Under the pieces are notes generated by a model, which did no database searches, was not told the DNA's origin, and saw only the letters and a program-made list of their open reading frames with translations. Source: an uncultured Saprospiraceae bacterium (lineage in GTDB: Bacteria > Bacteroidota > Bacteroidia > Chitinophagales > Saprospiraceae). Taken from it: a stretch of DNA of 6,260 nt. This document shows positions 1-5,946 of the stretch, piece by piece. Positions within the stretch are counted from its first letter, which is position 1; every line of letters begins with the position of its first letter. The position numbers and the translations under genes were made by a program. Location of the stretch: contig CAKUWM010000170.1 of NCBI GenBank assembly GCA_934699305.1, positions 1 through 6,260 of the forward strand, in the 5' to 3' direction.

Positions 1-52
1 ATTTAATGGTCTCGTGAGCTATTAGACAAAGCAAGTGCTGTATTTGGTTAAA

Positions 53-970
53 TTAGGTTGGGATAATATCAGTTGCAACTTGTTTATCCATCCAATTAAA
101 GAGCTTTTCGTACTCTTCCTTGAGTTGATCAATTTGAGAAATGATATTTGGAAGTTCGTGTGGTGATTGCGCGATAGGAATATTTACGCCTGCGGTTTTT
201 ATAAGTCCAGAAATTTTATGAGTATTACTTTCAGAAGCAGCAAACGGAATACGTGCTTTGCAGGCTGCGTAAACAGCATGATGACGACCAGTTATTAGAT
301 ACTTTGATGTTTTTAATGACAGTACAAAGGAGGACCAACTATTCTTGGTCATTGAAATATAAGGAACATTCACAAAGTTATCTGAAAGTGTTGTCCATTT
401 TGATGTATAGGGATCATAAAAGTCTGTTTTTACTGGTTGCCCATTATAGTTTGTAAAATCAGATTTAGTATCTATATTTGCAAAAAATGAGGCGTCAATA
501 GTGTATTTGGATTGTATGCCATGTTTATTCTCTAACTCTTTTTGGCTGAGAATTTCTCGGGTAGAGATGCCTGCGAGTCGTTTTAAAACTGAATCATACT
601 CATTGGTGTTTTCTTCCCAAACGGTATTTACTAAGTATGCAGGTATTCCAAAGTCCACTGCTTTTTGTAGTATTTGCATTTTGTTTACAAAATGGTTAGA
701 GTTGTGATGCATGCTGCCCTCACCATTTACAATAAGAATATTGTATTTTTGGTAACATCTTGCGATTTTCCAATTTTTTTTTTGCGACTGTTCTTTGAGT
801 GTCTCCATTACAGCTTGACATCCACAGTGAAGTTTTGAATGATCACCGAGTATTCTGACTATTGGCTTGTTGTTTTTCAGTGTAGAAAACGGCGGATTTT
901 TATAATCGTCACTAGTTTCAAGATAATTTGTTAATCTCAAAAAACACAAAGCTCTCTTTAAATAATTCAT
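53..970 (-). CDS. Polysaccharide pyruvyl transferase-family protein
   Basis: The 305-residue product resembles the polysaccharide pyruvyl transferase family, whose members add ketal pyruvate to surface glycans or act on related cytoplasmic substrates. Visible landmarks are an N-terminal half with GDHSKLHCGCQAV (residues 42-54), the glycine-rich NGEGSMHHN (82-90) after a beta strand, NTVWEEN (115-121), the ISTRE motif (135-139) and, near the C-terminus, TGRHHAVYAACKARIPF (227-243), which matches the family's G-R-x-H-A loop. There is no signal peptide or membrane segment, so it is probably cytosolic. The ATG start is supported by GGAGA six bases upstream. It is transcribed away from the rest of the cluster. 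A ten-base A run in its coding strand (codons 63-66) is unusual. The exact acceptor and whether it truly transfers pyruvate cannot be read from the sequence; the family assignment is moderately sure. Confidence 0.75.
   Translation of the reverse strand: MNYLKRALCFLRLTNYLETSDDYKNPPFSTLKNNKPIVRILGDHSKLHCGCQAVMETLKEQSQKKNWKIARCYQKYNILIVNGEGSMHHNSNHFVNKMQILQKAVDFGIPAYLVNTVWEENTNEYDSVLKRLAGISTREILSQKELENKHGIQSKYTIDASFFANIDTKSDFTNYNGQPVKTDFYDPYTSKWTTLSDNFVNVPYISMTKNSWSSFVLSLKTSKYLITGRHHAVYAACKARIPFAASESNTHKISGLIKTAGVNIPIAQSPHELPNIISQIDQLKEEYEKLFNWMDKQVATDIIPT
774..783 (-). repeat. Ten-base homopolymer (A10 on the coding strand)
   Basis: Ten consecutive T on the plus strand are an A10 run in the coding strand of the pyruvyl transferase-family gene. 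It covers codons Q63-K64-K65-N66, in the first quarter of the gene. A gain or loss of one base here would truncate the protein early, so the tract is a candidate slippage site. Confidence 0.6.
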
Positions 971-976
971 AGTTGT

Positions 977-981
977 TCTCC
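977..981 (-). promoter_or_regulatory. Ribosome binding site of the pyruvyl transferase-family gene
   Basis: On the minus strand the sequence reads GGAGA, six bases before the ATG at 970. This is a strong Shine-Dalgarno match and fixes the start of the minus-strand gene. No convincing sigma70-type promoter for this gene was found further upstream. Confidence 0.75.
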
Positions 982-1154
982 AGAACTGGTATTAAGTACT
1001 AGTTGTCTCTATTATTGATTTTAGGTCAAGATTAGTTTTTCTATAGAAGCGAAGTGGTTACTGCACGACAAAAGTGCATATGATTAAAAATTAGGCTTTT
1101 GAGGCTAAAATTGCTTTATATAAGCTCTATTATTAGTGTTTTTATGCTGTGTTT

Positions 1155-1160
1155 TATACT
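1155..1160 (+). promoter_or_regulatory. Possible -10 box for the glycosyltransferase operon
   Basis: TATACT matches the sigma70 -10 consensus at five of six positions and lies about 62 bases before the chosen ATG. No recognisable -35 hexamer sits 16 to 18 bases upstream and there is no TGn extension. In sequence this AT-rich such a match can arise by chance, so this is only a candidate. Confidence 0.2.
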
Positions 1161-1212
1161 ACTTTCAGATATATTTGGGCTAAAAAGTGACTATTCTAGC
1201 TGGTTTGATAGT

Positions 1213-1217
1213 AAAGG
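1213..1217 (+). promoter_or_regulatory. Ribosome binding site deciding the 1223 start
   Basis: AAAGG lies five bases before the ATG at 1223. A longer reading frame could begin at GTG 1187, adding twelve residues, but that GTG has no purine-rich site in front of it. The product starting at 1223 begins MKNIFIPSTEHHL, a first beta strand typical of bacterial glycosyltransferases. Confidence 0.5.
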
Positions 1218-1222
1218 CATTT

Positions 1223-2311
1223 ATGAAAAATATATTTATTCCAAGCACGGAGCATCATTTAACAATATGCTTAGGAATAATAATTCAAAAAAAAATAAAG
1301 AACGCACTGATAATTTATATTGAAGATATAAAAAGCAGTGAAAATCGACTTTTTTTTGATGAATTTTCTAAGTTACAAGAGAGGTTTTCGTTCAAATTTT
1401 TTCCTTTGAATTTTGAAAATAAAAATCGTTTTTTTTCTTCAAAATTCTTAAGTCGAATGCTAGGTTATAGAAGAAGGTATGCGCAAATAGCTAACATAAT
1501 TGGCAATGTTTCTGTTCACTCAGAGTTTTATGTTTTTGCTGATCAAAACCCTTATACACAATTTGTAATTGATAGATATAAAGAATGTACATTTAGTTTA
1601 GCACACGAAGGCTTTTGGATGTATGTTGATCATAGTTTGAAAAGAAATAATTTTTATAAAAGACTATATTATAAAATATTATTTGGATGGTTTTGGAAAC
1701 CTGTAAAGACTATTGGCTCTCGATGTACATACAAAAATTTTTATGTTCTCTATCCGAACATGATCCATTCTAGATATGAAAGCGCTAAGGTTATTGAGGT
1801 CAAACAGGAAAATTATCTTAGTGAGGATTTGCGAGAGATTTCTGGTATTTTATTGCAGAAGATATTTCCACAGTTTTTCGCACTTTCAGAAAAAGATGCT
1901 TTTGTTTTTTTACCAAGGATAGTGACTTCAAGAGATTTGAAAAAAGTGCGAGATGACTTAGTAGAGATTTTTCGTAATGTTGATTGTGAACGTGTTTTTA
2001 TAAAAAATCACCCTAGAAGCAATTCTAAGCTGAAATTTTCGGATTTAATTACCAATAGATTGGATTGTATTGAGATTCCTAATGGGATACCTGCAGAATG
2101 TCTGTTTGTTTTTAATGATGAGATTCTTGTTAAATATTTCTTACCATTCTCAACATTGCTGTTGGTTGCGGCATTAAATTCAAAACCTAATCAAGTATTT
2201 TGTGTTGATTATTTGATGCAGAAAAGTTTGAGTGAAAGCTTTGATAATAATATAAGTTTAAAGTTATTTATTGAAAAATTTAAAATATCATCGACGGAGA
2301 ATTTATCTTGA
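1223..2311 (+). CDS. GT52/polysialyltransferase-like glycosyltransferase
   Basis: The 362-residue product looks like a GT-B glycosyltransferase related to bacterial sialyltransferases and polysialyltransferases (GT52/GT38-like). It begins with a beta strand, MKNIFIPSTEHHL. It then shows HEG (residues 128-130), comparable to the D/E-D/E-G motif. KNHP (261-264) matches the HP motif that binds the CMP donor in that group, IPAE (289-292) follows, and FSTLL (309-313) sits where the serine motif is expected. The second serine of that motif is replaced by threonine. No signal peptide or transmembrane helix is evident. The gene overlaps the next one by four bases, so the two are probably translated together. 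Its DNA is markedly more AT-rich than the gene downstream and carries A9 and two T8 runs near the 5' end. The donor need not be CMP-sialic acid: no sialic acid synthesis gene is visible. Family placement rests on spaced motifs only. Confidence 0.6.
   Translation: MKNIFIPSTEHHLTICLGIIIQKKIKNALIIYIEDIKSSENRLFFDEFSKLQERFSFKFFPLNFENKNRFFSSKFLSRMLGYRRRYAQIANIIGNVSVHSEFYVFADQNPYTQFVIDRYKECTFSLAHEGFWMYVDHSLKRNNFYKRLYYKILFGWFWKPVKTIGSRCTYKNFYVLYPNMIHSRYESAKVIEVKQENYLSEDLREISGILLQKIFPQFFALSEKDAFVFLPRIVTSRDLKKVRDDLVEIFRNVDCERVFIKNHPRSNSKLKFSDLITNRLDCIEIPNGIPAECLFVFNDEILVKYFLPFSTLLLVAALNSKPNQVFCVDYLMQKSLSESFDNNISLKLFIEKFKISSTENLS
1287..1295 (+). repeat. Nine-base A homopolymer in the glycosyltransferase gene
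   Basis: Nine A residues fall in codons for Q22-K23-K24-I25 of the glycosyltransferase. Two T8 runs follow at 1350-1357 and 1429-1436. All three lie within the first 215 bases of the gene, where a slipped base would abolish the product. Confidence 0.55.
2296..2300 (+). promoter_or_regulatory. Ribosome binding site supporting a TTG start
   Basis: GGAGA ends seven bases before the TTG at 2308, inside the 3' end of the upstream gene. It is the best Shine-Dalgarno match on the plus strand here. The next residues, RNIVIILAAGSG, begin the nucleotidyltransferase fold at the normal distance from the N-terminus. Together these favour TTG as the true start. Confidence 0.7.
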
Positions 2312-3702
2312 GAAATATAGTTATAATTTTAGCAGCAGGTTCGGGGGTAAGAAGTGGATTTAATACCCCTAAACAATTGGTAAAGTTGGCGGGGCGTCCA
2401 GTTGTTTCACATGCTATAAAGCCTTTTGAGGGATGTTCTTCTATTGATGAAATTGCGATTGTAACTAGTCAAGACAGCTATACCGAGGTTGAAGCTTTGG
2501 TCCATAAAGAGGGGTATAAGAAAGTCAAAAAAATTATCTTAGGTGGTAATGAGCGTTGGGAGTCTTCTTGGGCAGCTATTAGTGCTTATCAAAATGAGCC
2601 TAACAAAGAGGAGTTAAATTTAATTTTTCATGATGCTGTTCGTCCTTTGGTTGATGAATTTATTGTTGAACGAGTTGTTAAAGCCTTAACGCAAAACTCT
2701 TGTGTGGATGTTGTTATCAACACAGTTGATACGATTGTCGAGGTTGATGATTCAAATAAATATATAGGACGAATTCTAGATAGATCTAAGTTGCGTAATG
2801 GCCAAACTCCACAAGGCTTTCGCTATAATGTTATTAAAAAAGCCTATGAAAAAGCTATTGAGGACCCTAATAAGATTTTTACAGATGATTGCGGTATTGT
2901 TATGAAATACTTGCCTGAAGAAAAAGTGTATTTGGTGGAAGGAAGTTCTTACAATCACAAGTTAACCTATAATGAAGATCTTGCTATTTTAGATAAGCTT
3001 TTTCAAATGAAAAGGAACTTGGTGACAACCTCAAATTTGGATGAAGGATTTTCTAAATGTTTAGAAGGTCTAAAAGACAAAGTGGTTGTCATTTTTGGCG
3101 GAACAAGCGGCATTGGCGAAGAGATTCAAAATATTTTACAAAATGCAGGAGTTAAGTCTTATCCTATATCAAGGAAAACAGGTTGTGATATTTCTTCTAT
3201 AGAGTCTGTAGAGACTGTTTTAAAAGAAATCAATGCGAAAGAAGAAAGAATAGATTTTATTATAAATACTGCGGGTATTCTGCCGAAACAATCGTTGGCG
3301 TTAATGGATTACAAAGATATTCATAATTCAATTGCCATAAACTATTTAGGAGCAGTTAATATTGCTTACGCGGGATTTCAATACTTAAGTCAAAGTTCTG
3401 GTGGGCTTCTTTTGTTTACATCCAGCTCTTATACATACGGTCGAGCGTTTTATAGTCTGTACAGCTCTAGTAAAGCGGCGATAGTCAATCTTGTGCAAGC
3501 TTTGGCTGAAGAATGGGGTGATTTTGGTGTTAATGTAAATTGTGTTAGCCCAGAAAGAACGTTGACCCCGATGAGAATTGCAGCTTTTGGTAAAGAAGAT
3601 CCTATGACTTTGCTAAGTGCGGTGGATGTTGCTAAAGCTTCTATCAAGATTTTATGTATGGAAGAAACAGGTCTTGTGATTGATGTTAAAAGACAGCCCT
3701 GA
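2308..3702 (+). CDS. acs1: Bifunctional CDP-ribitol synthase (cytidylyltransferase plus reductase)
   Basis: This 464-residue protein fuses an IspD/TarI-type cytidylyltransferase to a short-chain dehydrogenase, the architecture of Haemophilus Acs1/Bcs1. Those enzymes reduce ribulose 5-phosphate to ribitol 5-phosphate with NADPH and couple it to CTP, giving CDP-ribitol for capsule assembly. The N-terminal domain (about 1-230) has LAAGSGVRSG (8-17), PKQ (21-23), GGNERWESSW (79-88), HDAVRP (108-113), QTPQG (166-170) and KLT (218-220). The reductase domain (about 256-460) has GGTSGIG (264-270) for the nucleotide, NTAG (320-323), serines at 371-374 and the catalytic YSSSK (Y385, K389). It also has PERTLTPMR (415-423), typical of this subgroup. 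All key residues seem intact and the length is close to the Haemophilus enzyme. The TTG start overlaps the preceding stop as TTGA. CDP-ribitol is the likeliest product, but the sequence alone cannot exclude a related polyol. Confidence 0.88.
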   Translation: MRNIVIILAAGSGVRSGFNTPKQLVKLAGRPVVSHAIKPFEGCSSIDEIAIVTSQDSYTEVEALVHKEGYKKVKKIILGGNERWESSWAAISAYQNEPNKEELNLIFHDAVRPLVDEFIVERVVKALTQNSCVDVVINTVDTIVEVDDSNKYIGRILDRSKLRNGQTPQGFRYNVIKKAYEKAIEDPNKIFTDDCGIVMKYLPEEKVYLVEGSSYNHKLTYNEDLAILDKLFQMKRNLVTTSNLDEGFSKCLEGLKDKVVVIFGGTSGIGEEIQNILQNAGVKSYPISRKTGCDISSIESVETVLKEINAKEERIDFIINTAGILPKQSLALMDYKDIHNSIAINYLGAVNIAYAGFQYLSQSSGGLLLFTSSSYTYGRAFYSLYSSSKAAIVNLVQALAEEWGDFGVNVNCVSPERTLTPMRIAAFGKEDPMTLLSAVDVAKASIKILCMEETGLVIDVKRQP

Positions 3703-3789
3703 GTATTGGTGTATGACTTACGCTTGATGCGGAACGGCACTGGCTATCTGCTTGGTGTATTGGTTCTTCATATTTTATAATCCTGAACA
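3703..3789 (+). other. Intergenic region with a TTGGTGTAT direct repeat
   Basis: The 87-base gap contains the nine-base sequence TTGGTGTAT twice, at 3706-3714 and 3752-3760, and a third TTGGT at 3760-3764. The second copy overlaps the presumed -35 element of the following gene, so the repeat could be an operator; it may also be chance. No hairpin with a T run is present, so readthrough from the upstream gene is possible. There is no purine-rich ribosome binding site before the ATG at 3790. Confidence 0.35.
3752..3781 (+). promoter_or_regulatory. Candidate leaderless promoter of the phosphotransferase gene
   Basis: A perfect TATAAT (3776-3781) is preceded by TTGGTG (3752-3757) at an 18-base spacing; the -35 matches the consensus at three positions. 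Transcription would be expected to start near 3788, about two bases before the ATG at 3790. That would make the mRNA leaderless or nearly so, and it fits the absence of a Shine-Dalgarno sequence in front of this gene. Confidence 0.45.
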
Positions 3790-4827
3790 ATGAAAGCTGT
3801 ACTGTTCTGTCAAAACCCCTATGCATTTGGTATTCTTAATCCAATCAAAGAAGAACTTTTGTCACAAGGTGATACCTATATGTGGTATGTGCCCTCAAGA
3901 TTATTGGCACAGTTTCCTTACAAAGAAGATGTTTTTACTACATCTATAAAAGAGGTGGCTGATTTTGTTCCTGATGCGCATTTTGTGCCAGGGAATGAAA
4001 TACCGTACTATTTGAAGGGTGTAAAAGCACAGGTTTTTCATGGCCTAGCATCTGAAAAGAAAGGCCATCTCCATATACGTCACTATTTTGATTTATACTT
4101 AACACCAGGACCGCTTTATACGCGGGACTATGAATTTCTTAAAAACCGTTATCGTAATTTTGAAGTGGTAGAAACAGGATGGTCCAAGCTTGATCCTTAT
4201 TCATATAAGTACAGCGAGTTAGATGAAGAAAAGAGGCGTTTGTTAAAAGAAACCAATACCCAAAAGATAATTTTGTATGCTCCCACTTTTTCGCCTTCTC
4301 TGACTTCTGCTCCTTATATGGTAAGCGAAGTGGAAAAGTTAGCTCGATATCCAGAGTATTTAATATTGATTAAGTTTCATGATTTGATGGATAAATCGTG
4401 GGTTCAAACTTATGAAGAATTGGCTTTAAAATATGACAATATAAAAATCGAGAAGAACCACAGTATTTTAAAGTATCTTTTAATGGCAGATTTGATGGTG
4501 AGTGATACTTCATCGGTGATTTATGAATTTTTGCTTTTAGATAAGCCCGTAATCACGTTTAAGAATATTTCTCGTAATATTAAGTGGGATAATCAATTAG
4601 AGTACAAAAATTTGGATACACAAGTCCGCATCAACCTGCAGGATGATCCGTATCGTGAGAATCGTAAGTATATCTTTGATCAATTTCATCCCTATCGAGA
4701 CGGAAACTCTTCTCGGCGCATGGTCATGGCTGTTAAAGACTATATTGTTAAATTTGGTGTTCCATCTGCAAGAAAGATATCTCTTCTAAGGAAGCTCAAA
4801 ATCATTAAGATGTTTGGGCGAATTTAA
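3790..4827 (+). CDS. CDP-polyol (glycerol or ribitol) phosphotransferase, TagB/TagF family
   Basis: The 345-residue product belongs to the CDP-glycerol:glycerophosphate glycerophosphotransferase family, which moves glycerol or ribitol phosphate from a CDP donor to a membrane-linked acceptor on the cytoplasmic face. Visible landmarks are QVFHGLASEKKG (81-92) containing the His-Gly pair used as catalytic base in TagF, and GWSKLD (130-135) where relatives usually have G-x-P-x-x-D. They continue with LYAPTFSPS (162-170), LIKFHD (193-198) and the long signature DLMVSDTSSVIYEF (234-247) followed by DKPVI (251-255). Its size is that of the single-domain primer-type TagB rather than the longer TagF polymerase. 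The C-terminal tail (RKISLLRKLKIIKMFGRI) is basic and amphipathic, suited to membrane contact. A CDP-ribitol synthase gene lies directly upstream, so ribitol phosphate is the likeliest cargo. The family's usual HP is HD here. ATG 3790 is the first possible ATG because an in-frame TGA lies at 3784. Confidence 0.85.
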   Translation: MKAVLFCQNPYAFGILNPIKEELLSQGDTYMWYVPSRLLAQFPYKEDVFTTSIKEVADFVPDAHFVPGNEIPYYLKGVKAQVFHGLASEKKGHLHIRHYFDLYLTPGPLYTRDYEFLKNRYRNFEVVETGWSKLDPYSYKYSELDEEKRRLLKETNTQKIILYAPTFSPSLTSAPYMVSEVEKLARYPEYLILIKFHDLMDKSWVQTYEELALKYDNIKIEKNHSILKYLLMADLMVSDTSSVIYEFLLLDKPVITFKNISRNIKWDNQLEYKNLDTQVRINLQDDPYRENRKYIFDQFHPYRDGNSSRRMVMAVKDYIVKFGVPSARKISLLRKLKIIKMFGRI

Positions 4828-4852
4828 TTATTGAGCAAAAGAGCATAGATTT

Positions 4853-5701
4853 TTATTGTGGATTATTCTTAATATAATCTTTGTAAGGTAGATCCAGATT
4901 TATGTATTTTACCTTATGGTGTGATTTTCGTGTTTCTACTGGTGGTAATTCCATGTGGTTTCCGTATAAACAGCTTAAAACTTTTTCATACTCTTTAGGT
5001 GCCCATACTTTAAAATCATCGAATGGTAGTTGTATACGTTCGTTATACCATGACTTTTTATGTATTTCTTTTGTTTTCCATGCTCCGAAATAATTAACAA
5101 TATATTCAGCTTGCTCCCATGGAGTAATTTGAGATAAGTCATCAATCTTTTTTAAAACAGCCTTTTTGGAATAAAATATTTTTGCTATTGGAGCAAGGAC
5201 ACAATGGCCTACTCTATGCGACAGGTGCGGGGAATGTGCTTTCAGTGTAAATACTCTGCGATGTATTTTTAAATAGAAGCGCATTTTTTTGACGTTCTTA
5301 ATTTGTTCCTTCTTATTAGAAGTGATCCCGTCTAATGGAAAAATATCTATATAGATACCTCTCGGAAAAGGTTGCGTGAAGTTTGCGACTAAGGTGGTTC
5401 TTGTGTCGTAGAGTTTGGCATAGTGATATGGAAAAGTATCGTTGTCATGATGAGTTTCAAGAACATAATGAGGTGGTAGCATTTTGTTGGCATTAGCAAT
5501 GAAGGTGTCGTATTCGGGTCTGGGGATCGAGATGTCGATGTCGTCATCCCAAGGAATAAAGCCTTTGTGACGAATGGCACCTAATAGGGTTCCGCCGACA
5601 GCATAATATTGGACATTATTTTGGTCTAAGATTGTAACTAAGTCTTTAAACATCGGGCTTAGTCTTTTTTGTAGTTCTGCTATTTCGATCTCTGCTTGCA
5701 T
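4853..5701 (-). CDS. licD: LicD-family phosphotransferase
   Basis: The 282-residue product is a LicD-family protein, a nucleotidyltransferase-fold group. Some members transfer phosphocholine to lipopolysaccharide or teichoic acid; the eukaryotic relatives fukutin and FKRP transfer ribitol phosphate. The diagnostic block runs over residues 36-57: GGTLLGAIRHKG followed by FIPWDDDIDI, whose Asp cluster (52-54, 56) would bind metal. RGIYIDIFPLDG (114-125) and a C-terminal PFDDFKVWAPKEYEKVL (226-242) with YGN (246-248) complete the usual order. The protein is full length for the family. It has no signal peptide, and a basic stretch (131-155) could touch the membrane. The start at 5701 keeps the N-terminal helix normally found before the GGTLLG motif; no Shine-Dalgarno sequence precedes it. 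The gene is convergent with the CDP-polyol phosphotransferase gene, only 25 bases apart. No licA, licB or licC is visible, so choline is not assured as the transferred group. Confidence 0.85.
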   Translation of the reverse strand: MQAEIEIAELQKRLSPMFKDLVTILDQNNVQYYAVGGTLLGAIRHKGFIPWDDDIDISIPRPEYDTFIANANKMLPPHYVLETHHDNDTFPYHYAKLYDTRTTLVANFTQPFPRGIYIDIFPLDGITSNKKEQIKNVKKMRFYLKIHRRVFTLKAHSPHLSHRVGHCVLAPIAKIFYSKKAVLKKIDDLSQITPWEQAEYIVNYFGAWKTKEIHKKSWYNERIQLPFDDFKVWAPKEYEKVLSCLYGNHMELPPVETRKSHHKVKYINLDLPYKDYIKNNPQ

Positions 5702-5710
5702 GTTGTTAGT

Positions 5711-5739
5711 AAATTACGATTTATTTTGATTTAAGTCAT
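5711..5739 (-). promoter_or_regulatory. Possible promoter of the LicD-family gene
   Basis: On the minus strand ATGACT (5739-5734, four of six consensus positions) is followed after 17 bases by TAATTT (5716-5711, three of six). The predicted start of transcription is about three bases before the ATG at 5701. The match is weak, but like the promoter before 3790 it would give an almost leaderless message in front of a gene lacking a Shine-Dalgarno site. Confidence 0.2.
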
Positions 5740-5918
5740 GATGGGTTTGGCTGAAAATTATTGCTTTGCGTCAACCTAGTGCTGGGTGAAGAGGCTGCTT
5801 AGAAAATTTGGCTTTTATTATAAAAATATTCGTAACCCAGATCTTTCAGGATATCTCCCCAATTAAATCATATTTGATCCTGCTATGGATTTTGTAAGGC
5901 CTTGGTATTGGTAATTTC

Positions 5919-5946
5919 TTGACATTTTATGTATATACAAAACACT
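5919..5946 (+). promoter_or_regulatory. Candidate brnTA promoter with palindromic operator
   Basis: A perfect -35 hexamer TTGACA (5919-5924) is followed, 16 bases on, by AACACT (5941-5946), a weak -10 with three of six matches. Between them sits TGTATATACA (5930-5939), a perfect ten-base palindrome. BrnA antitoxins are ribbon-helix-helix-type proteins that repress their own promoters together with BrnT, so this palindrome is the natural operator candidate. The weak -10 means the promoter may be poor or decayed. Confidence 0.35.

Larger units (their letters stand above)
971..1222. other. Divergent intergenic region
   Basis: This 252-base gap separates the minus-strand gene from the plus-strand glycosyltransferase gene. 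It should hold promoters for both. Besides the Shine-Dalgarno sites at its two ends, it contains a possible -10 box (TATACT, 1155-1160) and a weak five-base inverted repeat TGCAC/GTGCA (1062-1066 and 1074-1078, loop of seven). It also has a direct repeat of AGGCT (1093-1097 and 1102-1106). None of the small structures is strong enough to be called a terminator or riboswitch. A short plus-strand reading frame opening with TTG at 1099 has a hydrophobic beginning but no ribosome binding site. Confidence 0.5.

Noticed and set aside
1..52. Possible terminator or neighbouring gene end downstream of the pyruvyl transferase-family gene
   Set aside because: Only a four-pair AGCA/TGCT repeat was seen on the minus strand, and 52 bases at the window edge are too few to assign a gene.
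253..707. Two short plus-strand frames opposite the pyruvyl transferase-family gene
   Set aside because: They are shadows of a well-supported minus-strand gene; the translations show no domain and no ribosome binding site was noted.
1062..1078. TGCAC/GTGCA inverted repeat as a terminator or operator
   Set aside because: The stem has only five pairs with a seven-base loop and no following T run; chance occurrence is likely.
1099..1323. A 74-codon plus-strand frame starting at TTG with a hydrophobic, signal-anchor-like beginning
   Set aside because: It has no ribosome binding site, overlaps the first 100 bases of the glycosyltransferase in another frame, and its later half is a frame shadow with no family resemblance. 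AT-rich DNA readily encodes hydrophobic stretches.
3450..3740. A 96-codon minus-strand frame over the reductase domain
   Set aside because: It is antisense to the catalytic YSSSK and PERT region, whose conservation explains the open frame.
4861..4879. GATTAT/ATAATC inverted repeat near the convergent gene ends as a bidirectional terminator
   Set aside because: The six-pair stem is nearly all A/T, lies inside the LicD-family coding end and has no proper T run.
5813..5825. TTTTATTATAAAA palindrome as a regulatory hairpin
   Set aside because: It consists only of A and T with a single central base, so it cannot form a stable hairpin, and such words are frequent in AT-rich gaps.
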